Positions 7,824 to 15,735 of a stretch of 64,000 nucleotides of DNA are shown piece after piece. The notes below the pieces were generated by a model. That model had not been told where the DNA came from and searched no databases. It saw only the letters and a list, made by a program, of their open reading frames with translations. Numbering within the stretch: position 1 is the stretch's first letter; each line of letters opens with the position of its first letter. The stretch is from positions 1 to 64,000 of the forward strand of contig NZ_JPUG01000066.1 of NCBI RefSeq assembly GCF_000739015.1. The letters are read 5' to 3'. Both the position numbers and the translations under genes were made by a program. The DNA comes from Microvirga sp. BSC39. GTDB taxonomy: Bacteria > Pseudomonadota > Alphaproteobacteria > Rhizobiales > Beijerinckiaceae.

Positions 7824-8816
7824 ATGAGACATTCGAACGCGAAGGCCGGTTCCTTCCCGCCGCAAGCGGTTGCAGATCTGCGGTGGGACGCCATCGATGT
7901 CGCCCGCGGGCTCGCGATCCTGGCGATGATCGTCTACCATTTCAGCTGGGACCTGAGCTTCCTGCAACTCATCGAGACGAACATCCTGCAGGTCCCGGCC
8001 TGGCGCTGGTTCGCACGCGGCATCGCGGGCTGCTTTCTGCTGCTCTCGGGCCTGGGTCTCGTTCTCGCCCACGCAAAAGGCGTCGACGGGCGCGCCTTCC
8101 TGAAACGTCTCACGAAGGTGGGTGGCGCGGCTCTCGCGGTGACCGTGGGCACGTACTTTGCTTTTCCCGACACCTATATCTTTTTCGGCATCCTTCATTG
8201 CATCGCGGTCTCGGGCGTGCTGGCCCTGCCCTTCCTGAGGCTTCACCCGATCATCACACTGGCCTCCGCGGCCCTGTGCCTCGCGGCGCCGTACGTCCTC
8301 ACGGATTCGGCTCTCGATGCCCCATGGCTCGACTGGCTCGGCCTCGGCTCGGCCGATCCGGTCACCAACGACTACGTGCCGATCTTTCCCTGGTTCGGCC
8401 TCGTTCTGAGCGGTGTGGCTGCTGGCAGGATTCTGCTGACGAGACGGGAGACCATGAGCCTTGCCGGCTGGCGCTCCCGGGACTGGTTCTCGGGGCTTCT
8501 GATCTGGGCCGGGCGCAAGAGCCTGCCGATCTACCTGACCCATCAGATCATCCTTCTTGGCCTTCTCTACGGCGTGCTGCAGATCGTCGGCCCTAACCGC
8601 ATGGCGGAAGCACAGCCCTTCATGAACCAGTGTGAGGCTTCTTGCCTGCAGAACGCCCAGCCCCAAACCTGCCGTGCCCTCTGCTCGTGCACCGTTGAAA
8701 CCTTACGCCAGAGCGACCTCTGGCAGAAGGTGATCGACAACACCACGACGGCCGCGGACCAGACCCGAATTTCACGCGCCGCGCAGCAATGCCTGCGCCA
8801 GAGCCCTCCCTCCTAG
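7824..8816 (+). CDS. DUF1624/heparan-alpha-glucosaminide acetyltransferase-like membrane protein
   Basis: About 330 residues. The N-terminal part has the family signature RWDAIDVARGLAILAMIVYHFSWDL, followed by many transmembrane helices. The family is thought to be membrane acyltransferases. The C-terminal tail after the last helix is hydrophilic and cysteine-rich (six Cys within about 30 residues, CEASC..CRALCSC), probably a periplasmic disulfide-bonded extension; this tail is not part of the usual DUF1624 core. ATG at 7824 is preferred (AGGAAGGA about 12 bases upstream); ATG at 7776 is possible and overlaps the sirtuin start. Confidence 0.8.
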   Translation: MRHSNAKAGSFPPQAVADLRWDAIDVARGLAILAMIVYHFSWDLSFLQLIETNILQVPAWRWFARGIAGCFLLLSGLGLVLAHAKGVDGRAFLKRLTKVGGAALAVTVGTYFAFPDTYIFFGILHCIAVSGVLALPFLRLHPIITLASAALCLAAPYVLTDSALDAPWLDWLGLGSADPVTNDYVPIFPWFGLVLSGVAAGRILLTRRETMSLAGWRSRDWFSGLLIWAGRKSLPIYLTHQIILLGLLYGVLQIVGPNRMAEAQPFMNQCEASCLQNAQPQTCRALCSCTVETLRQSDLWQKVIDNTTTAADQTRISRAAQQCLRQSPPS

Positions 8817-8957
8817 GAGGCCTCTCGCATGATGGCGCACGCCAATGGACTATGTTCTATAGAAGATCTTAGACTTTGGCCGTAAGCTCAAGCTTGTTCT
8901 GGCGTTTTGAAACTGGATAATGTATCTATCGTCTCGTTCCCTTACGTTAGATGCCCC

Positions 8958-9245
8958 ATGACCCATGCAGTGACCTTTCCGTCGAAGGCAGACGTCGCCC
9001 AACACGTCATCGCGCTCTGCCAGACGATCCACGGAAATAAAACGCCCCCTATCGCCATGGACGTCTCCCTCACGCGCACGCTTGCCTTCGATTCCCTCAA
9101 GCTCGTGCAGTTCTTTGCAGGGGTCGAGCAACTCTACCCCGGCATCGCGCTGGAAGACTGGTTCGTCGAGCACAGTGCCGATGGACGGGATACGCTGGAC
9201 AGCGCTGCGGCTTACATGACGCGATTCCTGGCGCCGAGCTCCTAG
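8958..9245 (+). CDS. Orphan acyl-carrier-like protein
   Basis: 95 residues with the carrier-protein core around LAFDSLKLVQFFAGVEQLYPGI: Ser46 in a D-S-L motif is the likely phosphopantetheine attachment site, and the following acidic/hydrophobic helix (VEQLYPG) matches helix II-III of ACPs. There is no adjacent synthase, ligase or AcpS gene; the nearest candidate partner is the upstream acyltransferase-like DUF1624 protein. The start chosen gives the common N-terminus; an in-frame upstream start at 8907 would add 17 residues. A role in modifying a small acyl or aminoacyl group is inferred only. Confidence 0.65.
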   Translation: MTHAVTFPSKADVAQHVIALCQTIHGNKTPPIAMDVSLTRTLAFDSLKLVQFFAGVEQLYPGIALEDWFVEHSADGRDTLDSAAAYMTRFLAPSS

Positions 9246-9333
9246 ACGGTTGAAACCGAGCCTGTTCCTGTCCAACTAGTAGCGGCCGGCTGGCAGCCGG
9301 TGTCCTGTGCCCGAGGGCACCTTTGGGAGGCGA

Positions 9334-9963
9334 ATGGTGCTGCGCGACTATCTGGCTGAACTCCCTCTCATCGCGATCCTGCGGGGTCTGAAACCCGAAA
9401 ACGCGGAAGCCGTCGGTCATGCTCTGGTGGAGGCAGGCTTTCGCATCATCGAAGTTCCTCTCAATTCTCCGGAGCCGTTCCGCAGCATCGAGATCCTGGC
9501 CAAAACCCTGCCGCGGAACGTCCTCGTCGGAGCTGGCACGGTACTCGATCCTGAGCAGGTGAACGGGATCCGCGACGTGGGTGGCCGGCTGATCGTCATG
9601 CCTCACGCGGATCTCGATGTGATCAGGCGGGCCAAGGAGCAGGACCTCATCTGCACGCCCGGCGTGGCGACACCCACCGAGGCGTTCGCGGCGCTCAAGG
9701 CCGGAGCCGATGGCATCAAGATCTTTCCCGCAGAGGCCATCCCGGCGGCTGTCGTGAAAGCCTGGCGGGCCGTGCTGCCCAAGGACGCCATCGTCGTGCC
9801 GGTCGGGGGCATCAAGCCCGACAACATGAAGCCCTATGTGGACGCCGGGGCGAACGGGTTCGGGCTCGGCTCGGCGCTGTTCACGCCAGCCATGCCGGTC
9901 GAGGAGATCGGCCGGAACGCCCGCGATTTCGCCGCCGCCTGGCAGGCTCTCAGAACCGCTTGA
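9334..9963 (+). CDS. 2-dehydro-3-deoxy-6-phosphogalactonate/-gluconate aldolase
   Basis: 209-residue class I aldolase of the KDPG/KDPGal family. Landmarks are PLIAILRG at the first strand, the catalytic Glu40 in IIEVPLNSP, GAGTVLD, and Schiff-base Lys129 in DGIKIFPAE, then the phosphate loop PVGGIKPDNM. The PLNSPEP signature resembles DgoA (galactonate pathway) more than Eda. The enzyme splits the keto-deoxy-phospho-sugar acid into pyruvate and glyceraldehyde 3-phosphate. No dgo kinase or dehydratase is adjacent. ATG at 9334 follows GGGAGG by three bases; GTG at 9307 is a weaker alternative. Confidence 0.88.
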   Translation: MVLRDYLAELPLIAILRGLKPENAEAVGHALVEAGFRIIEVPLNSPEPFRSIEILAKTLPRNVLVGAGTVLDPEQVNGIRDVGGRLIVMPHADLDVIRRAKEQDLICTPGVATPTEAFAALKAGADGIKIFPAEAIPAAVVKAWRAVLPKDAIVVPVGGIKPDNMKPYVDAGANGFGLGSALFTPAMPVEEIGRNARDFAAAWQALRTA

Positions 9964-9998
9964 GCCTTCGGCGGACGTCATCCTGAAACATTCGGGCA

Positions 9999-10023
9999 GG
10001 AACCCCTGAGGGCAAAAGCCGTT
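9999..10023 (+). promoter_or_regulatory. EcfG-type general stress promoter (GGAAC-N16-CGTT)
   Basis: Exact match: GGAAC at 9999-10003, 16-base spacer, CGTT at 10020-10023. It ends 36 bases upstream of the small secreted protein gene at 10059. Confidence 0.65.
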
Positions 10024-10058
10024 CTCAGGAAGAGATCCCCTATTGTTGGAGTTTGACG

Positions 10059-10316
10059 ATGAAAAAGACAGCTTTGATCCTTGCAGCTTCGCTTCTGAGC
10101 ACCGCTGCATTCGCTCAGGACACCACTACGACCATCAAGAAGGAAGAAGGTCTCCTGGGCAGCAAGACCACCATTGAGCGCTCCACGGAGCCGAGCACGA
10201 CGTCCTCCACGTCGGTGACGACCTCCACGACCGGGAGCGTCGGCTGCACCTCCGAGACCAAGCAGAAGACCGACGAGTTCGGCGACACGACGACCAAGAA
10301 GAAGGTCGAGTGCTAA
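10059..10316 (+). CDS. Small secreted Ser/Thr-rich protein
   Basis: 85 residues: signal peptide (LILAASLLSTAAFA|QD) and a low-complexity mature part rich in Thr, Ser and Lys with two cysteines (Cys near 63 and at the C-terminus). No known domain. GGAG precedes ATG at 10059 by 9 bases. An exact EcfG-type promoter upstream and an intrinsic terminator downstream make it a single-gene unit, probably induced in the general stress response. Function unknown; an envelope-stress or structural role is a guess. Confidence 0.75.
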   Translation: MKKTALILAASLLSTAAFAQDTTTTIKKEEGLLGSKTTIERSTEPSTTSSTSVTTSTTGSVGCTSETKQKTDEFGDTTTKKKVEC

Positions 10317-10339
10317 ATCGCTCCTGCGCTTTCCTCAGC

Positions 10340-10369
10340 AGAGCCCGGTCCACGCCGGGCTCTTCTTTT
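10340..10369 (+). terminator. Rho-independent terminator
   Basis: Nine-bp stem AGAGCCCGG/CCGGGCTCT with a 6-base loop and a TCTTCTTTT tail, 24 bases after the secreted protein stop. It overlaps the last codon of the convergent DUF6894 gene. Confidence 0.85.
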
Positions 10370-10592
10370 ATCGGCGGCGCCCGCCGCGAAAGAACGGAAC
10401 CGTGAGAAGGCGCCGACCCGTTTCGTCGGTAATCTCGAGCTCGATGTTGCCGGCATCGGCCAGCTCGTCGCGCAGCTCTTCGACCGTCGCCAGAGCCTCA
10501 GCCTTGGCCGCTTCGAGATCGGGCAGCTCGACGCCCTCCTCATCCTCGTCGACGTCGTATCCGTCCCGGATGTTGAAGAAATAGCGGGGCAT
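10368..10592 (-). CDS. DUF6894 family protein
   Basis: 74 residues starting MPRYFFNIRDG, the hallmark of the DUF6894 family: a short beta-rich start (YFFNI), acidic stretch with LPDLEAAKAEAL helix and a second beta part (ELEITDETGRRLLTVPF). Family members are frequent in Methylobacterium and Bradyrhizobium relatives, with no known function. A candidate EcfG promoter with one mismatch lies 31 bases upstream, consistent with a stress-induced gene. Confidence 0.85.
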   Translation of the reverse strand: MPRYFFNIRDGYDVDEDEEGVELPDLEAAKAEALATVEELRDELADAGNIELEITDETGRRLLTVPFFRGGRRR

Positions 10593-10622
10593 GGTCTTAG
10601 CTTCATTCTGTGTGGCGGGAGA

Positions 10623-10647
10623 AACGCCTTTGCCGGCGGCAGGTTCA
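10623..10647 (-). promoter_or_regulatory. Candidate EcfG-type promoter (TGAAC-N16-CGTT)
   Basis: CGTT is exact, spacer 16, -35 TGAAC has one mismatch. It ends 31 bases before the DUF6894 start. Confidence 0.35.
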
Positions 10648-10710
10648 ACCGAGAGCCTTCCGCCTCCTATACACATTCCTGTCCCGGACAACAGCCGGGA
10701 TCCGAACAGT

Positions 10711-10735
10711 GGAGCTTTTTTCGTCATCGTGCGTT
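10711..10735 (+). promoter_or_regulatory. Candidate EcfG-type promoter (GGAGC-N16-CGTT)
   Basis: CGTT exact at 10732-10735, spacer 16, -35 GGAGC at 10711-10715 has one mismatch. It ends 48 bases before the secreted protein at 10783 and is divergent from the DUF6894 promoter candidate. Confidence 0.3.
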
Positions 10736-10782
10736 TATCAGCACGCCAAGGGCCAGTGCGGGTCAACCGTATAGGGAATACC

Positions 10783-11082
10783 ATGATCCGTTCCTCCCTT
10801 GCCACGCTCACCGCCTTGGCTGCGCTGACTGCGGTCGCGGCCCCAGCCAGCGCACAGCAGGCCTGCGGTCCCCGTGAACAGCTCGTCAAACTGCTCGCCA
10901 GTCAATACAAGGAAGATCCCGTCGGCATGGGCCTGTCCCAGCCTGGACAGGTTCTGGAGGTCTTCGCATCCTCGAACGGCTCCTGGACGATGATCATGAC
11001 CATGCCGGATGGGAAAGCCTGCATGATCGCCGCCGGCGACAACTGGGAGATGGTGACCAAGGTCAAGGGCAGCCCCGTCTGA
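10783..11082 (+). CDS. Small exported hypothetical protein
   Basis: 99 residues with a signal peptide (LATLTALAALTAVAAPASAQQ) and a mature domain of about 75 residues containing two cysteines (CGPREQLVKLLASQY and GKACMIAAGDNWEM). The repeated pattern of short strands (LEVFASS, SWTMIMTMPDGKACMI) suggests a small beta sheet. Similar short proteins are widespread in Hyphomicrobiales without assigned function. GGGAAT precedes ATG at 10783. The longer in-frame reading from 10591 overlaps the divergent DUF6894 gene and is rejected. Confidence 0.75.
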   Translation: MIRSSLATLTALAALTAVAAPASAQQACGPREQLVKLLASQYKEDPVGMGLSQPGQVLEVFASSNGSWTMIMTMPDGKACMIAAGDNWEMVTKVKGSPV

Positions 11083-11110
11083 CCGGACGTCCTGCTCGTG
11101 GCCAGACCGT

Positions 11111-11698
11111 CTAAACCCGGAGCCTGCCGAATTCTTCCCTGGTGTCGATGTCCTGGACAACGGCTCTGTCCGCCGTCGGCCATTCCACGACATCCGGCCT
11201 TCCACGAAGAACGGGTCCTGCGCCAACGTCGCCGGAAAGCTCTTCGATTGCAGTCTGAAGAGCACGCGAGATCACGACAGGGTTGCCGCGCCTGCCGTCC
11301 AGCGTTGGAACCAGAGCAGCGGGCTCTCGGCTCTCATGCCAGCCGGCCACGAGAGCATCGATGAGGCTGGCGCTGACGAGCGGCATATCTCCCAGAAGGA
11401 TCAGGGCAGCCCGTGCCCCCGGTGGCAGTGCGGAGAAGCCGGCCTTCAGAGATGTCGAGAGACCCTCGGAGAACAGGGGATTGTGAACGATCTGGACCGG
11501 GAGCCCCTTGAGCTCCGCCTGAACAGCATCAGCGCAATGGCCCGTCACCACGATGATGGGACCGGCCGTGGAATGGACGGCAGCCTCCGCCGCATGGCGA
11601 ACAAGCGCCTTGCCGCTCACCTGGGCCAGCAGCTTCGGCTCCTCGCCGAAACGGGTGCCGCGCCCGGCCGCCAGGAGAATGGCCGCCACGTCGCTCAT
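11111..11698 (-). CDS. MocA/MobA-like molybdopterin nucleotidyltransferase
   Basis: 195 residues with the NTP-transferase signature LLAAGRGTRFGEEPKLL at the N-terminus (LAAG..GxxFG..K, here near residues 8-22), LILLGDMPLV for metal binding, and RRGNPVVI substrate motif. It would attach CMP (or GMP) to molybdopterin. Xanthine-oxidase-family enzymes such as CO dehydrogenase use the cytosine dinucleotide form, so MocA activity is expected. The start overlaps the upstream gene by 4 bases (ATGA). It is the last gene of the minus-strand maturation operon that faces the cox genes. Confidence 0.88.
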   Translation of the reverse strand: MSDVAAILLAAGRGTRFGEEPKLLAQVSGKALVRHAAEAAVHSTAGPIIVVTGHCADAVQAELKGLPVQIVHNPLFSEGLSTSLKAGFSALPPGARAALILLGDMPLVSASLIDALVAGWHESREPAALVPTLDGRRGNPVVISRALQTAIEELSGDVGAGPVLRGRPDVVEWPTADRAVVQDIDTREEFGRLRV

Positions 11699-12714
11699 TC
11701 CCCACCCTCGCTCTCGCCGCCCTCGCGCGGCTGCGGTCGCGAGACGATCTCCATGAGAAGCCCTCCGACCCCAAGCGACATGATGTCGGCCCGTGTCACG
11801 GGCACGTCTGCGAGAAGGCGGTGCAGAATCCAGTCGAAGCCGTTATCCTTCGGGGACCGGGCGCAGCCAGGGGCACCGATGACGGGCTTGCCGCCGATGG
11901 AGCCGATGAGGAGCAGGTTTCCCGGATCCACCGGCATGCCGAAGTGCCCCACCCGCCCCCCGGCCATCTCGATAGCCGACGGAATGACGTCGCGCCGATC
12001 GGCAATGGCCGAGGCCCCGAAGATGACAATGAGGTCCGCGTCGCCACCTTCCTGTGCAGCCAGCTCCTGCGCCAGGGCCGCAGCCTCGTGAGCTACGCGT
12101 CGATCCTGCACGATTCGGGCGTGCGTCGGCTCAAGCCTTCTGCCGAGCACTGTGAGGGTCTTATCGATGACGCTCGGCTTGAGGCCTGGAAGTGTCGTCG
12201 AGACAACACCGACGCTGCGCCGGGCGTAGGGCGCGATGCGCAAGGCGCTCCTGCCTGCTCTCTCGACACCCCTGTGCAGCAAGACCTCCGAGATAGCGTA
12301 GGGAATGATCTTGACGGTGCCGACCATCTCCCCTGCGACCACCGGTCTGTACGCGGGCAGGGTGGCGGCCGTCATGGCCTCGTCGACGGCGTTGAGGCCG
12401 TGGATTGCCTCCACGTCGATGACGAGAACGCCCGAAGTTTGAGCGTAGAGATTGGAGCGTCCGGTGAACGGTGCTTCGACGGCGATATTGTCGCCCGCGA
12501 GGGCATGAGCCAGCCGGGAAGCTGCCTCGTCCTCAGCGATATCACCGGGCTCGAACCTAGCTGCGATAAGGGTCTCGACACCGGCCTGCCTCAGGCGCAT
12601 GGCGATGTCCGCCGTGACGAGGGTTCCCTTCTTCACCACCATCTCGCCGGCCCGCACACTGTGCGCCGCCAACGCTCCGATCGCCTCCTCGACTGTTACC
12701 TGTCCGAAGTTCAC
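11695..12714 (-). CDS. Molybdopterin-binding (MoaB/MogA-fold) maturation protein
   Basis: 339 residues. The C-terminal half carries the MoCF-binding fold (VGVVSTTLPG, then LIVIFGASAIADRRDVIPSAI and GKPVIGAPGCARSP), as in MogA/MoeA domain 3. The N-terminal half (VVKKGTLVTADIAMRLRQAGVETL) resembles a MoeA-like insertion domain. Such fused proteins are typical neighbours of cox/xdh gene sets and likely handle Mo insertion or cofactor supply. GTG start at 12714 overlaps the XdhC_C stop (GTGA). The full-length MoeA catalytic domain is not present. Confidence 0.8.
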   Translation of the reverse strand: MNFGQVTVEEAIGALAAHSVRAGEMVVKKGTLVTADIAMRLRQAGVETLIAARFEPGDIAEDEAASRLAHALAGDNIAVEAPFTGRSNLYAQTSGVLVIDVEAIHGLNAVDEAMTAATLPAYRPVVAGEMVGTVKIIPYAISEVLLHRGVERAGRSALRIAPYARRSVGVVSTTLPGLKPSVIDKTLTVLGRRLEPTHARIVQDRRVAHEAAALAQELAAQEGGDADLIVIFGASAIADRRDVIPSAIEMAGGRVGHFGMPVDPGNLLLIGSIGGKPVIGAPGCARSPKDNGFDWILHRLLADVPVTRADIMSLGVGGLLMEIVSRPQPREGGESEGGE

Positions 12715-13403
12715 GCCGTTCGCCTCCGCTCCTTGCGCAGGCTGGCAACAATCTCTGCCAGGATGGAAACTGCGATCTCCGCAGGCGAAACGGCGCCGAT
12801 GTCGAGGCCGATGGGCGCATGAATTCGAGCGAAATCCGCTTCCCCAAAACCGGCCTCAGTCAGGCGCTGGACGCGACGCTCATGGGTTTTGCGCGAGCCG
12901 AGCGCGCCGATGTAGAAGCACTCCGACCTCAGGGCGGCGATGAGCGCAGGATCGTCGATCTTCGGGTCATGAGTGAGTGCAACGACAGCCGTATACCGGT
13001 CGATTCCGATTTCCGGTAGAACCGCATCGGGCCACTCGGCCAGCACGGGCACATCGGGGAAGCGCTCTGGCGTCGCGAATGCGGTGCGCGGATCGATGAT
13101 CGTGACATCAAGGTCCAGCCCCTTGGCCATCGGCGCCAGCGCCTGGCTGATATGGACAGCCCCAATGACCACCACCCGCACCGGCGGCGCCTGCACGGTC
13201 AGAAAGAACTGGCGGCCATCCTGATCGATGAGCCCGCTCTTGCCTCGCCGCAAAGCACCCTGCAATTCCTGGGCCAGTGGATCGCCCTCGACCTCCGCCT
13301 CCCGAACGAGACGCTGCTCGCCCGACGCGACATCGGTTACGAGAACGGCGGCGCGCCGGGCGGAGCGCTCTGCGTTGAGATCGGACAGGAGGCTCAGGCG
13401 CAT
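12711..13403 (-). CDS. XdhC C-terminal (Rossmann) domain protein
   Basis: 230 residues. The Rossmann half of XdhC/CoxF is complete: VVVIGAVHISQALAPMA for nucleotide/cofactor binding, DPRTAFATPERFP, VALTHDPKIDDPAL, and FYIGALGSRKTHERR with the family end IAVSILAEIVASL. XdhC proteins bind the Mo cofactor, promote its sulfuration and hand it to the apoenzyme. Here the protein is split into two adjacent genes: this one and the XdhC N-terminal domain five bases upstream. Start ATG at 13403. Confidence 0.87.
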   Translation of the reverse strand: MRLSLLSDLNAERSARRAAVLVTDVASGEQRLVREAEVEGDPLAQELQGALRRGKSGLIDQDGRQFFLTVQAPPVRVVVIGAVHISQALAPMAKGLDLDVTIIDPRTAFATPERFPDVPVLAEWPDAVLPEIGIDRYTAVVALTHDPKIDDPALIAALRSECFYIGALGSRKTHERRVQRLTEAGFGEADFARIHAPIGLDIGAVSPAEIAVSILAEIVASLRKERRRTA

Positions 13404-13408
13404 GCCGT

Positions 13409-13732
13409 CTAATCCACTCGCTCGACATAGACCCGGATCCGCCCCCCGCAGGAGAGCCCGACCTGCCAGGCGGTCTCGTCGGCGACCCCGAACTCGATCA
13501 TGCGCGGCTTTCCGTCGGCAATCACATCCAGGGCTTCGGTGATCACCGCGCCTTCGACGCAGCCGCCGGAAACGGAGCCGAGAAATTTCGTCTCTTCGTC
13601 GATCACCAGGTGGCTGCCGACGGGTCGGGGCGCCGACCCCCAGGTCTCGACAACCGTCGCAATCGCCACGCCCCTGCCCTGGCGCCTCCAGGCTTCCGCC
13701 GTCTTCAGGATATCCGTGTCGGTGGAGAGCAT
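13409..13732 (-). CDS. XdhC N-terminal domain protein
   Basis: 107 residues matching the XdhC/CoxI N-terminal domain: the TVVETWGSAPRPVGSHLVI region and SVSGGCVEGAVI, with conserved Cys in GGC and a second Cys in LSCGGRI. These cysteines are the expected sulfur or cofactor ligands. It works with the separately encoded Rossmann half just downstream. ATG at 13732 has GGAAAA about 10 bases upstream. It is the first gene of the minus-strand maturation operon, 165 bases from the divergent Fe-S scaffold gene. Confidence 0.87.
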   Translation of the reverse strand: MLSTDTDILKTAEAWRRQGRGVAIATVVETWGSAPRPVGSHLVIDEETKFLGSVSGGCVEGAVITEALDVIADGKPRMIEFGVADETAWQVGLSCGGRIRVYVERVD

Positions 13733-13897
13733 GACATTTTCCGGCACAAGGAGCAGTTCGCCGATCGATACTGCCACCACCGGCCCTCGGACGGCAACCG
13801 GCATGGAACGGACAGGTGGTGTGGCATTGACAGGCACGGCGTCGCGGCGTCTGATCCCTCCCGAACAAGCACCTCCGCTGGATGGACCGCCCGCAGG

Positions 13898-14347
13898 ATG
13901 CTGAACGACATCTACAGCCGCCGCATCCTGGAGCTTGCGGCCGACATTCCGCTTCAGGGGACGTTGCCGGATCCCCATAGCAGCGCAAAGGCCCACTCGA
14001 AGCTATGCGGGTCGACGGTTACGGTGCATCTGAAACTCGACGGCGATGTCGTCAGCGCCTTTGCTCATGAGGTGAAGGCCTGCGCCCTGGGTCAGGCCTC
14101 CTCGTCGATCATGGGACGGCATGTGATCGGCTCGACCGCCGGGGAGCTTCGGGCGCTTCGAGAAGAAATGCATCGCATGCTGAAGTCAGGCGGGGATCCT
14201 CCTTCCGGCAAATGGGCCGATCTGGCGCTGCTGGAACCGGTGCGGGACCTGAAAGCCCGCCATGCCTCCATCCTCCTCACCTTCGACGCTGTCGTCGATG
14301 CGCTGGCTAAAGCAGCCGAGAAGGAACAAGCCGTCACCAGCACCTGA
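13898..14347 (+). CDS. NifU/SufU-like Fe-S cluster scaffold homologue lacking the third cysteine
   Basis: 149 residues, NifU_N fold (LNDIYSRRILELAADIP start). Cys37 (KLCGST) and Cys62 (KACALGQASSSIMG) are at the two canonical ligand positions. The third ligand position falls in the RHASILLTF segment, where IscU/SufU have Cys; here it is Ser. Such two-Cys relatives are known in alphaproteobacteria. It heads the plus-strand cox operon and may serve the [2Fe-2S] CoxS subunit (inference). Confidence 0.75.
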   Translation: MLNDIYSRRILELAADIPLQGTLPDPHSSAKAHSKLCGSTVTVHLKLDGDVVSAFAHEVKACALGQASSSIMGRHVIGSTAGELRALREEMHRMLKSGGDPPSGKWADLALLEPVRDLKARHASILLTFDAVVDALAKAAEKEQAVTST

Positions 14348-14448
14348 TCACCGCACCAAGCGTGCATTGCAGCAATGCTTGGCAGGTGACGTGCCGCCTG
14401 ATTTGCCCTTACTCTGCTGTCGGGCTGGTGACAGGAGGAGAACGCAGC

Positions 14449-14910
14449 ATGGCGATGACGATGCAGGGCGAGGTGGCGCTTCCGGCCGACCGGGCGACAG
14501 TGTGGGCGGCCCTCAACGATCCCGAGGTTCTGAAGGCGGCGATCCCCGGGTGCCAGGAACTGGAGAAGATCAGCGACACGGAGTTCCAGGCCGTTGCCAA
14601 GGTGTCGGTCGGGCCCGTGAAGGCAACCTTCAAGGGCGGGGTGAACCTCACCGACCTCGACCCGCCCAACGGCTACACGATCAGCGGAGAGGGACAGGGC
14701 GGCGTCGCCGGCTGGGCCAAGGGCGGCGCGAAGGTGCGCCTCGAAGACATGGAGGGCGGCACAAAGCTGATTTACGACGTCGAGGCCAATGTGGGCGGCA
14801 AGATCGCCCAGCTCGGCGGGCGTCTCATCAACGGCGTCGCCAAGAAGTACGCCGACGAGTTCTTCGCGAACTTCGCGAAAATCCTCTCGCCCGCCGAAAC
14901 GGCCGCCTGA
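14449..14910 (+). CDS. coxG: CoxG, SRPBCC-fold carbon monoxide dehydrogenase-associated protein
   Basis: 153 residues with the CoxG/SRPBCC signature: MQGEVALPADRATVWAALNDPEVLKAAIPGCQ in two pieces, central VGPVKATFKG and the C-terminal LGGRLINGVAKKYADEFF helix. In Oligotropha-type systems CoxG helps anchor CO dehydrogenase at the inner membrane; this short form lacks the C-terminal membrane extension seen in some CoxG proteins. Strong AGGAGGAG precedes ATG at 14449. Gap to coxS is 176 bases. Confidence 0.88.
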   Translation: MAMTMQGEVALPADRATVWAALNDPEVLKAAIPGCQELEKISDTEFQAVAKVSVGPVKATFKGGVNLTDLDPPNGYTISGEGQGGVAGWAKGGAKVRLEDMEGGTKLIYDVEANVGGKIAQLGGRLINGVAKKYADEFFANFAKILSPAETAA

Positions 14911-15086
14911 CCGGATCTCCCGGGTCCGTTCCTTGAATCATTCCAATGCTTGACCGCTCCACCGGGGCGGGCCACACTCAACCTCGATGGATCGCATTCG
15001 TGCGGTCGTCCAACAACAATACCTGCCGGTGTCTGAGACCACCTGAAGGTTGGCCTGACTCCCGGCTTTTGAGGAGGAAGCCACGC

Positions 15087-15581
<495 letters not shown>

Positions 15582-15735
15582 GGCGACCCGAAACGTTCGT
15601 TCAACGCACGGTGCCCTCCCGAAGGGATGCAAGCTGCAGACGAGCCTCGGAGCGGGCGCTCAATCGAAGCCCTCTCTCAGACTCCCGGTTCGCTTCCGCC
15701 TCAGGTCGAGGGCCAACGAAGACAGGGAGAAATTC

